Counted from the stretch's first letter, positions 54,206 to 62,294 are shown. The stretch is 64,000 nucleotides of DNA from Micromonospora sp. RP3T (GCF_003027925.1 NZ_PYPS01000001.1:340212-404211), one strand, 5' to 3'. Made by a program: numbers and translations. Notes: generated by a model from the sequence alone, not told the origin.

Positions 54206-54569
54206 GGCACCTGTCCTCGACGTAGTCGATGCCGGCCGCCTCGGCGATCCGGCGCGCCTCGGCGGAGACGATCCCGAGCTGCAACCAGACCGCCGGCGCA
54301 CCGATCGCCACCGCCTGTCGGACCACCTCGACCGCGTCCCGCGCCGGGCGGAACACGTCCACCAGATCGACCGGGTGCGGGATGTCGGCAAGCGTCGGGT
54401 ACGCCTTCTCGCCGAACAACTCGTCGACGGTCGGGTTCACCGGGATGATCCGCCACCCGTGCCGCTGCATCTCCAACGGCACCCGGTGCGCGGCCTTGCC
54501 CGGATCACGGGAGGCCCCGACGACGGCGATCACGGCGGAGTCGGCGAGGAGCTGCTGGGCGGACCGCAT
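54162..54569 (-). CDS. CoA-binding protein, YccU type
   Basis: 135 residues, a single CoA-binding Rossmann domain: IAVVGASRDPGKAAHRVP at the N-terminus, IPVNPTVDELFGEKAYPTLA, and VWLQLGIVSAEARRIAEAAG. This is the stand-alone succinyl-CoA-synthetase-alpha-like fold. Function unknown beyond CoA binding. The end overlaps the TetR gene on the other strand. Confidence 0.9.
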   Translation of the reverse strand: MRSAQQLLADSAVIAVVGASRDPGKAAHRVPLEMQRHGWRIIPVNPTVDELFGEKAYPTLADIPHPVDLVDVFRPARDAVEVVRQAVAIGAPAVWLQLGIVSAEARRIAEAAGIDYVEDRCLIVERAAAGLTRRG

Positions 54570-54595
54570 TCACCGAGACTAACCCGCCGGCCCGG

Positions 54596-56662
54596 TCACA
54601 GCAGGGCGAGCTGTTCGGCGGCCGGTGCGGGTGGCGCGGTGTCGGGCAGCCGGCGGTTGTCGCCGACCTCACCGCGGTGCAGCCCGTGCCGGCGGGCCGC
54701 CATCCGGACCCGCGCGGTCACCTCCCGCTGGTACGCCTGCGGCGCGTACGCCCCGGCCTGGTAGAGCTGGCGGTAGCGGGGCACCAGATGGGGGAACTCG
54801 CGGGCCAGCCAGCGTGCATACCACTCCCGGGCGCCGGGGCGCAGGTGCAGCGGCAGCGGCGTCACGTCGACGGCCCCGGCGGCGGCGATCGCCGCGACGG
54901 TGGCGTCGATCGACTCCTCGCCGTCGCTGAGGCCGGGCAGGATCGGGGCCATCAGCACGCCGACCGGGAAGCCGGCGTCGGAGAGCCGGCGGACCGCGTC
55001 CAACCGGCGGCGCGGGCTCGGCGTGCCCGGCTCGGCCAGGCGCCAGAGCGTCTCGTCCACGAAACCCACCGAGTAGGACAGCCCGACCCGGGTCACCTCG
55101 GCGGCCTGGCGCAACAGGGGCAGGTCGCGCAGCAGCAGGGTGCCCTTGGTCAGGATCGAGAACGGGTTGGCGAAGTCGCGCAGCGCCGCCAGGATCGGCG
55201 GCATCAGGCGGTAGCGCCCCTCGGCCCGCTGGTAGCAGTCCACGTTGCTGCCCATGGCGACGTGCGCGCCCCGCCAGCGTGGGGCGGCCAGCTCGCGCCG
55301 GACCAGCTCGCCGGCGTTGACCTTGACGATCACCTTGCGGTCGAAGTCGACCCCGGCGTCCAGGTCGAGGTAGGTGTGGGTGTTGCGGGCGAAGCAGTTG
55401 TGGCTGACCACCCCGTTGGCGATGAAGTCACCGGTGCCGGTGGTGATGTCCCACAGCGGCAGCTCCAGCCCCAGGTCCTCGATGGATGTCACCTGGAGCC
55501 GCGCCGCGCACTTGAGCGCCGTGCCCTCGATCGAGCGGCGGTCGGTGACCGCCGGGTCGGTCAGGTGGAAGAAACGCAGCCGCTCCGGCAGGCCGCCGGT
55601 CAGCCGGACCTGGAGGCCCCCGTTGCGGTTGCCGGCATCGTCGAGCGCCCACCGGAAGTCGAGCCGGTCGAGCGCCTCGACCGTGCGGCACCGGCTCTCC
55701 TCGTCGGTGACGCCGATCCGGAACACGCCCCGGCGACAGCTGCCGGCGGCGTCGAACATGCCGGCCAGGAAGCCGTGCCGCCAGTCGTCGGTCGGCTCGT
55801 CGGGTGGCCGGACCAGCGCGGCGACGACCTCGGCCCGGACCGGCCCCACCGTGCGCATGGTGGTCAACCGGCGGGCCGGTCGCCCGGTCGTCCGCTCGAC
55901 GTCGACCCCGGCGTCGGCGAGGAACCGCTCGGCCCGCTCCAGCGCCTCGGCCTCGACGGTGCGCAGCCGGAAGCGGAGGCGCGGGCCGTCGGCCTCCGCC
56001 TCGTGCCGTGGCAGCCGGCGTCGGTCGGCGTCACGGACCAGCGCGTGCAGGTAACCCCGGGGGTAGTCGGTGGAACGCTTCGGCGGAACGGCGAACCGAC
56101 CGGTGCCCAGCAGGCGGTTGCGGGTGGTCAGGTGCGGGCGCCGCCCGCCGCCGCGCATGCCGCCGGTGACGTGCTTCCAGCCGCGTTCGGTGAGGAAGCG
56201 GTGGTCGCCGCTGGCCACCAGCGTGGTGCCGTCGGTCAGGGTGACCCGGTAGGCCCGCTTCACCGTCGACCAGGCGTCGAGCACGGTGGTGACGACGTAG
56301 TGCCGGTAGGCGCCGTGCCGCTGGGTGCCGTAGATCCGGTCGCCGGGCGTCAGCTCGCTGATCGGCCGGGTGCGCCCGTCCGCCATCAGGACCGGCGTGT
56401 CGCCGGCCAGGCAGTAGGTGCAGGCGTGGGAACAGCCACGGTAGGGGTTGACCGTCCACTCGAACGGCACACGTGACTGACCGGGCACCCGGTTGATGAT
56501 CGACTTGGCCTGCACCTCGTAGAACGTCATGCCGGCGAAGTCGGGCGTGTCGAACGTGCGGACGACCGCGTGGGGCAGCGCCAGCGGCAGGGGTGGAGCC
56601 GCCGGCGCTGCCCGGTCAGGAGCCCCCTCGTCCGGGGGAGCGGAGAGGTTGTCCCAGCGCAT
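54596..56662 (-). CDS. Rv2578c-family radical SAM protein interrupted by an intein
   Basis: 688-residue precursor: 349 residues of host protein plus a 339-residue intein. After splicing the cluster motif reads CSHACTYC-FARNTH (Cys77, Cys81, Cys84), the CX3CX2C of the radical SAM superfamily, in a protein related to spore photoproduct lyase-like enzymes. WTVNPYRGCSHACTY precedes, and HVAMGSNVDCYQRAEGRY and LPLHLRPGAREWYARWLARE follow. The start at 56662 gives the family N-terminus MRWDNL; ATG 56671 is possible. A LexA-like box overlaps the start region, hinting at DNA-damage control. The enzyme's substrate is unknown. Confidence 0.92.
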   Translation of the reverse strand: MRWDNLSAPPDEGAPDRAAPAAPPLPLALPHAVVRTFDTPDFAGMTFYEVQAKSIINRVPGQSRVPFEWTVNPYRGCSHACTYCLAGDTPVLMADGRTRPISELTPGDRIYGTQRHGAYRHYVVTTVLDAWSTVKRAYRVTLTDGTTLVASGDHRFLTERGWKHVTGGMRGGGRRPHLTTRNRLLGTGRFAVPPKRSTDYPRGYLHALVRDADRRRLPRHEAEADGPRLRFRLRTVEAEALERAERFLADAGVDVERTTGRPARRLTTMRTVGPVRAEVVAALVRPPDEPTDDWRHGFLAGMFDAAGSCRRGVFRIGVTDEESRCRTVEALDRLDFRWALDDAGNRNGGLQVRLTGGLPERLRFFHLTDPAVTDRRSIEGTALKCAARLQVTSIEDLGLELPLWDITTGTGDFIANGVVSHNCFARNTHTYLDLDAGVDFDRKVIVKVNAGELVRRELAAPRWRGAHVAMGSNVDCYQRAEGRYRLMPPILAALRDFANPFSILTKGTLLLRDLPLLRQAAEVTRVGLSYSVGFVDETLWRLAEPGTPSPRRRLDAVRRLSDAGFPVGVLMAPILPGLSDGEESIDATVAAIAAAGAVDVTPLPLHLRPGAREWYARWLAREFPHLVPRYRQLYQAGAYAPQAYQREVTARVRMAARRHGLHRGEVGDNRRLPDTAPPAPAAEQLALL
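55397..56413 (-). other. Intein with LAGLIDADG-type endonuclease region
   Basis: 339 residues. It begins CLAGDTPVLMADGRT (block A), has ASGDHRFLTERGW (block B) and ends LWDITTGTGDFIANGVVSHN (blocks F/G), followed by Cys as +1 residue. All splice-junction residues (Cys1, block B His, penultimate His, final Asn, Cys+1) are present. A homing-endonuclease region is visible: GFLAGMFDAAGSC fits one LAGLIDADG motif, while the first (GYLHALVRDADRRR) is degenerate, so cleavage may be lost. Insertion is exactly before the third Fe-S ligand, so both Cys1 of the intein and Cys+1 fit the CX3CX2C spacing. Confidence 0.93.
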
Positions 56663-56670
56663 GGCGTTCA

Positions 56671-56688
56671 TTCGAACACGTGTACGAA
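56671..56688 (-). promoter_or_regulatory. LexA-like SOS box
   Basis: TCGAACACGTGTACGA (56672-56687) matches the actinobacterial LexA consensus TCGAAC-N4-GTTCGA in 11 of 12 fixed positions. With one more base on each side it is an 18-bp near-palindrome. It lies 9 bases before the ATG at 56662 of the intein-bearing gene and 66 bases before the divergent DCC gene. Confidence 0.6.
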
Positions 56689-56753
56689 CCAAGCGCAAGT
56701 GACGCGCCGGACACCGCGCGCCGTGGCGACCGACGCGGGTGCAGGATGGAGGC

Positions 56754-57173
56754 ATGGAGACGTCGACCTTCGTGTACGACGGCGACTGCGCGTTCTGCAC
56801 CCGCTGCGCGCAGTTCATCGAACGTCGTATTCCCACCGGGGCCCGGGTGGTCCCGTGGCAGTTCGCCGATCTGGCGGCGCTGGGCCTGACGGAGGCCGAG
56901 TGCGAGGAGGCGGTGCAGTGGGTGGGCGCCGACGGCTCCCGGGCCGCCGGGCCGGACGCCATCGCGCGGCTGCTCGGCGACAGCGGGCGGCTCTGGCGCG
57001 TCGCCGGGGGTGGGCTGCGGCTGCCGCCGGTACGCGCCGCGGCCTGGTCCGCGTACCGCTGGGTGGCCCGCAACCGGCACCGGCTGCCCGGCGGCACCGC
57101 CGCGTGCGCCCTGCCCCAGGAGGCCCGCGAGCGCCTCTACGGCCCGGCCGGCCGCCCCGACCCCACCTCCTGA
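56754..57173 (+). CDS. DCC-family (DUF393) thiol-disulfide protein
   Basis: 139 residues from ATG at 56754 (AGGA 7 bases upstream; GTG 56739 possible). VYDGDCAFCTRCAQF contains the DxxCxFC signature of the DCC family, a thioredoxin-fold-like domain of uncertain redox role. The C-terminal part RYRWVARNRHRLPG-like segment is basic. It is convergent with an HTTM membrane gene; DCC and HTTM proteins often occur together or fused. Confidence 0.87.
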   Translation: METSTFVYDGDCAFCTRCAQFIERRIPTGARVVPWQFADLAALGLTEAECEEAVQWVGADGSRAAGPDAIARLLGDSGRLWRVAGGGLRLPPVRAAAWSAYRWVARNRHRLPGGTAACALPQEARERLYGPAGRPDPTS

Positions 57174-57211
57174 CCCCCCCCACTCCCACCCACCCCCGGT
57201 CGCAGCGTGGC

Positions 57212-57269
57212 GTGATCAAGGAGTTTGCGTCGGCGTCGATCTCCGCGGAGACGCGAACTCCTTGATCAC
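57212..57269. repeat. REP-like palindrome GTGATCAAGGAGTT(T/C)GCGTC
   Basis: 20-bp arms (57212-57231 and 57250-57269) match at 19 of 20 positions around an 18-base centre. The left arm provides the TGA stop of the HTTM gene on the minus strand, and the element encodes its last ~17 residues. The form suggests a dispersed intergenic element. Confidence 0.7.
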
Positions 57270-58133
57270 CGTGGCGGGCGGTGGGGAGGACGACGGTGGG
57301 GGAGGGGTGGGGCGGTGACGCAGGCGGCGGGCGAACGCCAGCGGGCGGACCTTCTCCAGCGGCAGGAACGCGGTCATCGCCACCAGGTGCGGCGCGAACG
57401 AGATGGTGATGGTCGCGACGGTCACCAGGTGGAACGAGTAGAAGAAGCCCACCATGGCCGTCCGCCACCGCTCGGGCAGCACGAACACCAGCGGGCTGAG
57501 CAGCTCGAACGCCAGGATGCCGAACTGGGCCACGATCAGCAGGTGCGGCACCTGCGCGATCAGGTCGGCGAGGTCGGTGCCGCGGCGGATGATCGCCCGG
57601 GCCAGCACCGAGCCGGTGGCCCAGTCGAGGCCGCCGAAGCGGAACTTCGCCCAGGCAGCCAGGAAGTAGGTGCAGATGACCGCGATCTGGGTGACCCGCA
57701 GCGCCCAGCCGCCCGCCTCGGTGCGGGTCGGGTCGCCGTGCCGGGCCCGGCCGGCGGTGGGCAGCACGGCCAGCGCCACCAGGAGCCCGAACCGGTCGTG
57801 GTCGACCTTGCCGTAGCTCATCGCCACGATCATCCACTCGAAGTAGAGCGCGAAGACCGTCCAGCCGAGCAGCCGCGGCGCGCGGCCGGTCGCGGCCAGC
57901 AGCGCGGCCACCAGCAGCACCCAGAAGACCACGCCGACCAGGGCGGGGGTGGGCGTGGGCAACGGGAGCAGCCGGCCGACGAGCAGCGGCTGGTAGAGGT
58001 CGCCGGGCACGTCGACGCGGGTGCGGACCCAGGGGGTGAAGACGACCAGGTCGGCGGCGACGAACAGGTAGACGAGCGTGCGGAACGCGGCGACCCGGCC
58101 GCGCGGCACCGCCTCGGTCAGCCAGCCGGTCAT
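57216..58133 (-). CDS. HTTM-domain membrane protein
   Basis: 305 residues from ATG at 58133. Several membrane helices with features of the HTTM fold (horizontally transferred, vitamin K-dependent carboxylase-like): VAAFRTLVYLFVAADLVVFT, FEWMIVAMSYGKVDHDRFGL, TYFLAAWAKFRFGGLDW, FFYSFHLVTVATITISFAPH. The last ~17 residues are encoded by the palindrome at 57212-57269 and are not family sequence. The start overlaps the stop of the upstream gene (ATGA), so both are one operon. Biochemical role unknown. Confidence 0.8.
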   Translation of the reverse strand: MTGWLTEAVPRGRVAAFRTLVYLFVAADLVVFTPWVRTRVDVPGDLYQPLLVGRLLPLPTPTPALVGVVFWVLLVAALLAATGRAPRLLGWTVFALYFEWMIVAMSYGKVDHDRFGLLVALAVLPTAGRARHGDPTRTEAGGWALRVTQIAVICTYFLAAWAKFRFGGLDWATGSVLARAIIRRGTDLADLIAQVPHLLIVAQFGILAFELLSPLVFVLPERWRTAMVGFFYSFHLVTVATITISFAPHLVAMTAFLPLEKVRPLAFARRLRHRPTPPPPSSSPPPATVIKEFASPRRSTPTQTP

Positions 58134-58570
58134 CCGGCGGTGTCCCAGCGTACGGCCGTGCGGTCGGTCCACTCACCGGTCGGGCGTCCGCCCCGGATGT
58201 CGTGCAGGCGGACCACGATGCGCACCTCCACCAGCGCCGGCGCGCCGGGATGGCGTTCCTCGTACGCCTCGGCGACGGTGCGCAGCAGGCTGGGATCGGC
58301 GGCGTACCGGGCCTGCTGGCCCTCGATCTCGGCGCGGCGGATGCCGGTGGCGTCCTGGCCGAGCGGGACCACGGCGCCACTCTCGTCGACGCCCTCGACC
58401 CGGGTGTCGGGGGCCGGCGCGTCCGGCGGGTCGGAGGTGGAATACATCCGGAACGGCCCGAACGGGAAGTCGTCGTCCGTGCCGTGCACGGTGCCGAGCA
58501 GGAGCAGCGCCATCCCGAGCAGGGTGACGCCGAGCCGGACGGCACGCCCGCGCGCGGTCAAGGTCTCCAT
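58130..58570 (-). CDS. Membrane-anchored partner of the HTTM protein, hypothetical
   Basis: 146 residues. An N-terminal membrane segment (LGVTLLGMALLLLGTVHG) is followed by DDDFPFGPFRMYSTSDPP, a conserved element in proteins encoded next to HTTM genes, and a beta-rich domain ending in VRIVVRLHDIRGG. It overlaps the HTTM gene by four bases. Probably faces the outside. Function unknown. Confidence 0.75.
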   Translation of the reverse strand: METLTARGRAVRLGVTLLGMALLLLGTVHGTDDDFPFGPFRMYSTSDPPDAPAPDTRVEGVDESGAVVPLGQDATGIRRAEIEGQQARYAADPSLLRTVAEAYEERHPGAPALVEVRIVVRLHDIRGGRPTGEWTDRTAVRWDTAG

Positions 58571-58666
58571 CAGGTCGTGACGATACGGGAGTGAACCGTC
58601 CGGAACTGTCCCTCAGTCGGCCATTTCCCACTGCCCGTCCCGCCGGTCCCCCCCCGGTACGCGAAA

Positions 58667-58706
58667 CGCCGCCGGCCGGCCCCGCGAACGGGCCCGGCCG
58701 GCGGCG
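58667..58706 (-). terminator. Hairpin terminator of the thioredoxin gene
   Basis: CGCCGCCGGCCGG (58667-58679) pairs perfectly with 58694-58706. On the minus strand it follows the thioredoxin stop and is followed by GTTTCG. A 13-bp stem of almost pure GC. Confidence 0.65.
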
Positions 58707-58721
58707 GAAGACGCGCCGTGC

Positions 58722-59084
58722 TCAGTGCTTGTGCTCGGCCAGCTTCTTGCGGACGTCGTCCATGTCCAGCTGCTCGACCTGCTCGATGAGGTTCTCCAGC
58801 GCCGACTCCGGCAGCGCGCCCGGTTGGGCGAACACGATGACGCCGTCGCGGATCGCCATCACGGTCGGGATGGAGCTGATGTTGAACTTGGCCCCCAGCT
58901 CCTGCTGCGCCTCGGTGTCGACCTTGCCGAAGACGATCTCCGGGTGCTTCTCCGAGGAGCGCTCGTACACCGGGGCGAAGCGCTTGCACGGACCGCACCA
59001 CTCCGCCCAGAAGTCGAGCAGGACGATGCCGTCCCGGCTGGTCACCTCGTCGAAGTTGGCCGTGGTCAGCTCAACCGTTGCCAT
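58722..59084 (-). CDS. Thioredoxin
   Basis: 120 residues from ATG at 59084 (GGAGAGAG just upstream). Active site LDFWAEWCGPCKRF, cis-proline loop ISSIPTVMAIRDG, and a C-terminal helical extension (LENLIEQVEQLDMDDVRKKL) of about 15 residues that ordinary TrxA lacks. A cytoplasmic dithiol reductant. Stand-alone gene. Confidence 0.92.
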   Translation of the reverse strand: MATVELTTANFDEVTSRDGIVLLDFWAEWCGPCKRFAPVYERSSEKHPEIVFGKVDTEAQQELGAKFNISSIPTVMAIRDGVIVFAQPGALPESALENLIEQVEQLDMDDVRKKLAEHKH

Positions 59085-59566
59085 GCGCTCTCTCCGATCA
59101 CCGCGGATTGCCGTACGTCCGGTGGAACCAGGGTCGGTCCGTGAGAATTCCCGTGACCTGGGCGACGAAACGCCGACCGCTCCGGACGTGACCTCCAGCA
59201 CATCGAACCTTATCTGTTCGCAAGATCGTGCGGATCGCAAATGCAGGACGCATTTGCGTGACGGGACGTGATGGGAGCGTTTCCAAGGAGATCACGCTGC
59301 GTCGCCGCCAAGATTCGATAATTTGCGTGTTGACAAGCGGTGATCCAGCCTGCGGAGATCGCTTGGGGGGAGGCAGGCGGTGACTCTACGTATTGTTACG
59401 AAAAGATAAATGTGACGCCGGTCTCTGTTGAACCCTGGCCCCGTACGGCAGAATCTTTCACATCAGAGCGTGGGCGGCGGGTGCCGGGGAGGGCCCCGCC
59501 GCTCATTGCGTCTCCCCCCGGGTGGCGCCCGGTGTGACATTTCCGCCGCGCGAGCGCCCCGCCCCT
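59085..59566. other. Intergenic stretch with a low-GC patch
   Basis: About 480 bases before the MaoC gene. Roughly 59300-59420 is unusually AT-rich for this genome (GATTCGATAATTTGCG, TTGACA at 59330-59335, GTTACGAAAAGATAAATG). A 65-codon frame from 59340 has no family resemblance. It could hold a promoter, a small RNA or an old insertion remnant. Confidence 0.4.
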
Positions 59567-59588
59567 TGCCTTAACCAGCGGTAAGGCA
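59567..59588 (+). promoter_or_regulatory. Inverted repeat upstream of the MaoC gene
   Basis: TGCCTTA (59567-59573) and TAAGGCA (59582-59588) form a perfect 7-bp dyad around eight bases. The MaoC start codon is about 40 bases further. A regulator site is plausible. Confidence 0.45.
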
Positions 59589-59629
59589 TGCTGTGCCGAA
59601 CTCCATCGCCGCCCGTCGAAGGGACCAGG

Positions 59630-60145
59630 ATGCAGTTCGGCCGCTACTACGAGGAGTTCGAGGTCGGCGCGGTCTACCGGCACTGGCCGGGCAAGACCGT
59701 CACCGAGTACGACGACCACCTCTTCTGCCTGCTCACCATGAACCACCACCCGCTCCACCTGGACGCGCACTACGCCGAGTCCGCCTCCCAGTTCAAGCGC
59801 AACGTGGTGGTCGGCAACTACGTCTACTCGCTGCTGCTGGGCATGTCCGTGCCGGACGTGAGCGGCAAGGCGATCGCCAACCTGGAGATCGAGTCCCTGC
59901 GGCACGTCGCCCCGACGTTCCACGGCGACACCATCTACGGCGAGACCACGGTGCTGGACAAGCGCGAGTCGGCCTCGAAGCCGGACCGCGGCGTGGTCGC
60001 GGTGGAGACCCGCGGCTACAACCAGGACGGCACGCTGGTCTGCGTCTTCCGCCGCAAGGTCATGGTTCCGAAGCAGGAGTACGCGGCCGCCGCCGTGCCG
60101 GAGGGCGTCGACCCGGAGCGCCCGAGCTTCCCCGAGCCGCGCTGA
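59630..60145 (+). CDS. MaoC-family dehydratase, mesaconyl-CoA hydratase-like
   Basis: 171 residues from ATG at 59630. A hot-dog fold with FGRYYEEFEVGAVYRHWPGK, TVTEYDDHLFCLLTMNHHPL and the HLDAHYAES region, in which Asp and His form the hydratase site. Size and the NHHPLHLD element match mesaconyl-CoA hydratases of the ethylmalonyl-CoA pathway, which add water to mesaconyl-CoA. The CitE-like lyase and acyl-CoA dehydrogenase of this pathway lie elsewhere in the window. Confidence 0.85.
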   Translation: MQFGRYYEEFEVGAVYRHWPGKTVTEYDDHLFCLLTMNHHPLHLDAHYAESASQFKRNVVVGNYVYSLLLGMSVPDVSGKAIANLEIESLRHVAPTFHGDTIYGETTVLDKRESASKPDRGVVAVETRGYNQDGTLVCVFRRKVMVPKQEYAAAAVPEGVDPERPSFPEPR

Positions 60146-60237
60146 GCCGGGCACCCCGCCGACCGGGTCCCGGCCCCCTTCTGCGGGGACGGGACCCGGA
60201 CCGGCCGCCGGGGCATATGCTCTGGCTGGAGGTCCCC

Positions 60238-60729
60238 ATGAGCCACTCCGTCGCCGGAGAGCCGCCCTCTGCCGGTCGCCGCGCCGCACCGCTCACCACC
60301 GCCGCCTACTCCGCGGCGGAGTGGGACCTGCTGACCGACCTGCCCGGCCGGGTCCTCGTCGCCGCCGCCTCGCCCGGTCCCGGCCGCCCGCCACGGGGGA
60401 TCGCCGCCGGGCTGGCCGGCCTGGACGCGGTGGCCGCCGGCCGCGCCTTCGACAGTGATCTGATCCGCGCGGTGGTCACCGCCATCTACGCGCGTCACGA
60501 CGGGGCCACCGTCCGGGTCGAGCGTCTCACCGACCTGGTCGACCTGCTCGCCGCCGCCCGGGCCGCGGTGCGCGTGCTGCGCCGCCGGGCCGACCCGGCC
60601 GACTCCGCCGCGTACCGGCAGTGGGTGGAGTCGGTGGCCGCCCGGGTGTGCCGGGCCGGCGGGACGTCGCCCAGCCCCGCCGACCGGCGTTTCCTGGACC
60701 GGCTGGCCGGCGCGCTCGACCTGCGCTGA
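60238..60729 (+). CDS. Conserved hypothetical protein
   Basis: 163 residues from ATG at 60238 (GGAGG five to ten bases upstream). All-helical look: TTAAYSAAEWDLLTDLPGRV, AVTAIYARHDGATVRVERLT and VESVAARVCRAGG. No recognised family; the layout is like small actinobacterial proteins of the TerB-like helical kind. Same strand as the MaoC and methyltransferase genes. Confidence 0.68.
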   Translation: MSHSVAGEPPSAGRRAAPLTTAAYSAAEWDLLTDLPGRVLVAAASPGPGRPPRGIAAGLAGLDAVAAGRAFDSDLIRAVVTAIYARHDGATVRVERLTDLVDLLAAARAAVRVLRRRADPADSAAYRQWVESVAARVCRAGGTSPSPADRRFLDRLAGALDLR

Positions 60730-60764
60730 CGGCGCGCGCCGCCGGATGCGTACGCTCGGCAACC

Positions 60765-61388
60765 GTGACCGACGACCAGCTCGACGTGGGGGTGGGGCCG
60801 TGGACCGGTGACCCGCCGGACGACCCGCGACTCGACCCGGAGCTGCTCGCCGCCGGCGACCGGCGCAACGTGGTGGACCGCTACCGCTACTGGCGGCGCG
60901 AGGCCGTGGTGGCCGACCTGGACCGGCGGCGGCACGACTTCCACGTGGCGATCGAGAACTGGCAGCACGACTTCAACATCGGCACCGTGGTCCGCAACGC
61001 CAACGCGTTCCTCGCCGCCGAGGTGCACATCGTCGGGCACCGGCGGTGGAACCGTCGGGGCGCCATGGTGACCGATCGCTACCAGCACGTCCGGCACCAC
61101 CCGACGATCGAGGGGTTCGTCGCGTGGGCGGCCGGGGAGCGGCTGCCGGTGGTCGGCATCGACAACCTGCCCGGCTCCCGGCCGCTGGAGACCGCCGTCC
61201 TGCCCCGCCGCTGCGTGCTGCTCTTCGGCCAGGAGGGGCCGGGGCTGTCACCGGTGGCCCGGACGGCCTGCGACGCGCTGTTCTCGATCGCCCAGTACGG
61301 CTCGACCCGCTCGATCAACGCGGGGGTGGCCAGCGGCATCGCCATGCACGCCTGGGTCCGGTCGTACGCCGGGCCGCCGCCCGGCTGA
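60765..61388 (+). CDS. SpoU/TrmH-family RNA 2'-O-methyltransferase
   Basis: 207 residues from GTG at 60765. SPOUT signatures in order: NIGTVVRNANAFLAAEVHIV (motif 1), LLFGQEGPGLS (motif 2) and YGSTRSINAGVASGIAMHAW (motif 3), the SAM-binding trefoil knot. The N-terminal ~65 residues are an extra substrate-binding part. The target RNA (tRNA or rRNA ribose) is unknown. Confidence 0.92.
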   Translation: MTDDQLDVGVGPWTGDPPDDPRLDPELLAAGDRRNVVDRYRYWRREAVVADLDRRRHDFHVAIENWQHDFNIGTVVRNANAFLAAEVHIVGHRRWNRRGAMVTDRYQHVRHHPTIEGFVAWAAGERLPVVGIDNLPGSRPLETAVLPRRCVLLFGQEGPGLSPVARTACDALFSIAQYGSTRSINAGVASGIAMHAWVRSYAGPPPG

Positions 61389-61477
61389 CGGATCGCGGTT
61401 GTATCGCCGGGCGAAAATCCCACGTTCGTCGGCCCGCCCCGCTTGACGGCCCGCCGCGTCGGCGGGACGGTGAAGGC

Positions 61478-62176
61478 GTGACTGTCGCGGTGAGTTGTCC
61501 GAGATGTGCGGGCCCGGTACGCGAGCCGGACCTGATGCACGGCGAGTACCGATGCCTGCGCTGCGGCCCGGTCCCGCCCCTGCACGTGCCGGAACACATC
61601 GGCGCCGAGATCATGGCGAGCGTGGTCGAGCGGGTGGCCGCCGACGGCGACACGCCCGACCGGACCGGCGTGCCGCTCTGGTGTCCGTGGCCGCTCCCAC
61701 CGGGTTGGACGCTGACCGGCGTGGCCTGGGCGGGCGACGAGCGGGCCGGCATCCGGGCCACGGCGGTCGCCTGCGCCGGCCCGGCGCCGCTCGACGGTGG
61801 ACCGGCCGACCTCATCTTCGTCGCGGAGGAGCCCGGTGTGGGCCTGGGTTCCCGCTTCGCGGGACTGCCCGGCCCCGATCCCGGCCCCCAGGTCGAGGAG
61901 GCGCTGACCGATCCCGGCCCTGGTCACCCGAAGCGTGTGCCGCACGCGAAGATCCGGGTGGCCGGCCATCCGACTCCACTGTGGCTCGTCCGGTCCGAAA
62001 CGGATCGAAGCGCGTACGCCGGAGAGGCTCGGGGAATGTGGCTCCATGCGATAGCCTGGCCGGCGAGCGCGGGTCACCTCCTCGCGGAAGAAGTCGTTCT
62101 GTGCGACCTCACCGAGTGGACACCGCCCGAGCTCGTGTACGGCGCACCGTCCCCGTATCTGCACGGGCAGGCCTGA
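61478..62176 (+). CDS. DUF6758-like zinc-ribbon protein
   Basis: 232 residues from GTG at 61478. The N-terminus has a zinc ribbon with CPRCAGPV and CLRCGPVPPL. A long beta-rich middle (LTGVAWAGDERAGIRATAVA, PADLIFVAEEPGVGLGSRFA) follows, and the C-terminus is WTPPELVYGAPSPYLHG. This composition fits the actinobacterial DUF6758 family (my recollection). Function unknown; co-directional with the genes downstream. Confidence 0.7.
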   Translation: MTVAVSCPRCAGPVREPDLMHGEYRCLRCGPVPPLHVPEHIGAEIMASVVERVAADGDTPDRTGVPLWCPWPLPPGWTLTGVAWAGDERAGIRATAVACAGPAPLDGGPADLIFVAEEPGVGLGSRFAGLPGPDPGPQVEEALTDPGPGHPKRVPHAKIRVAGHPTPLWLVRSETDRSAYAGEARGMWLHAIAWPASAGHLLAEEVVLCDLTEWTPPELVYGAPSPYLHGQA

Positions 62177-62294
62177 CCGGCCGGCACCGGCGAGTCGGGG
62201 AACGGACGCAGATATTCACGGTAAGACACCATGCTGATACTCTGGGTGCCGCTGCGGTACTTGGACCCGGCTCCGCGCGAGAGGATGGCCCGCT

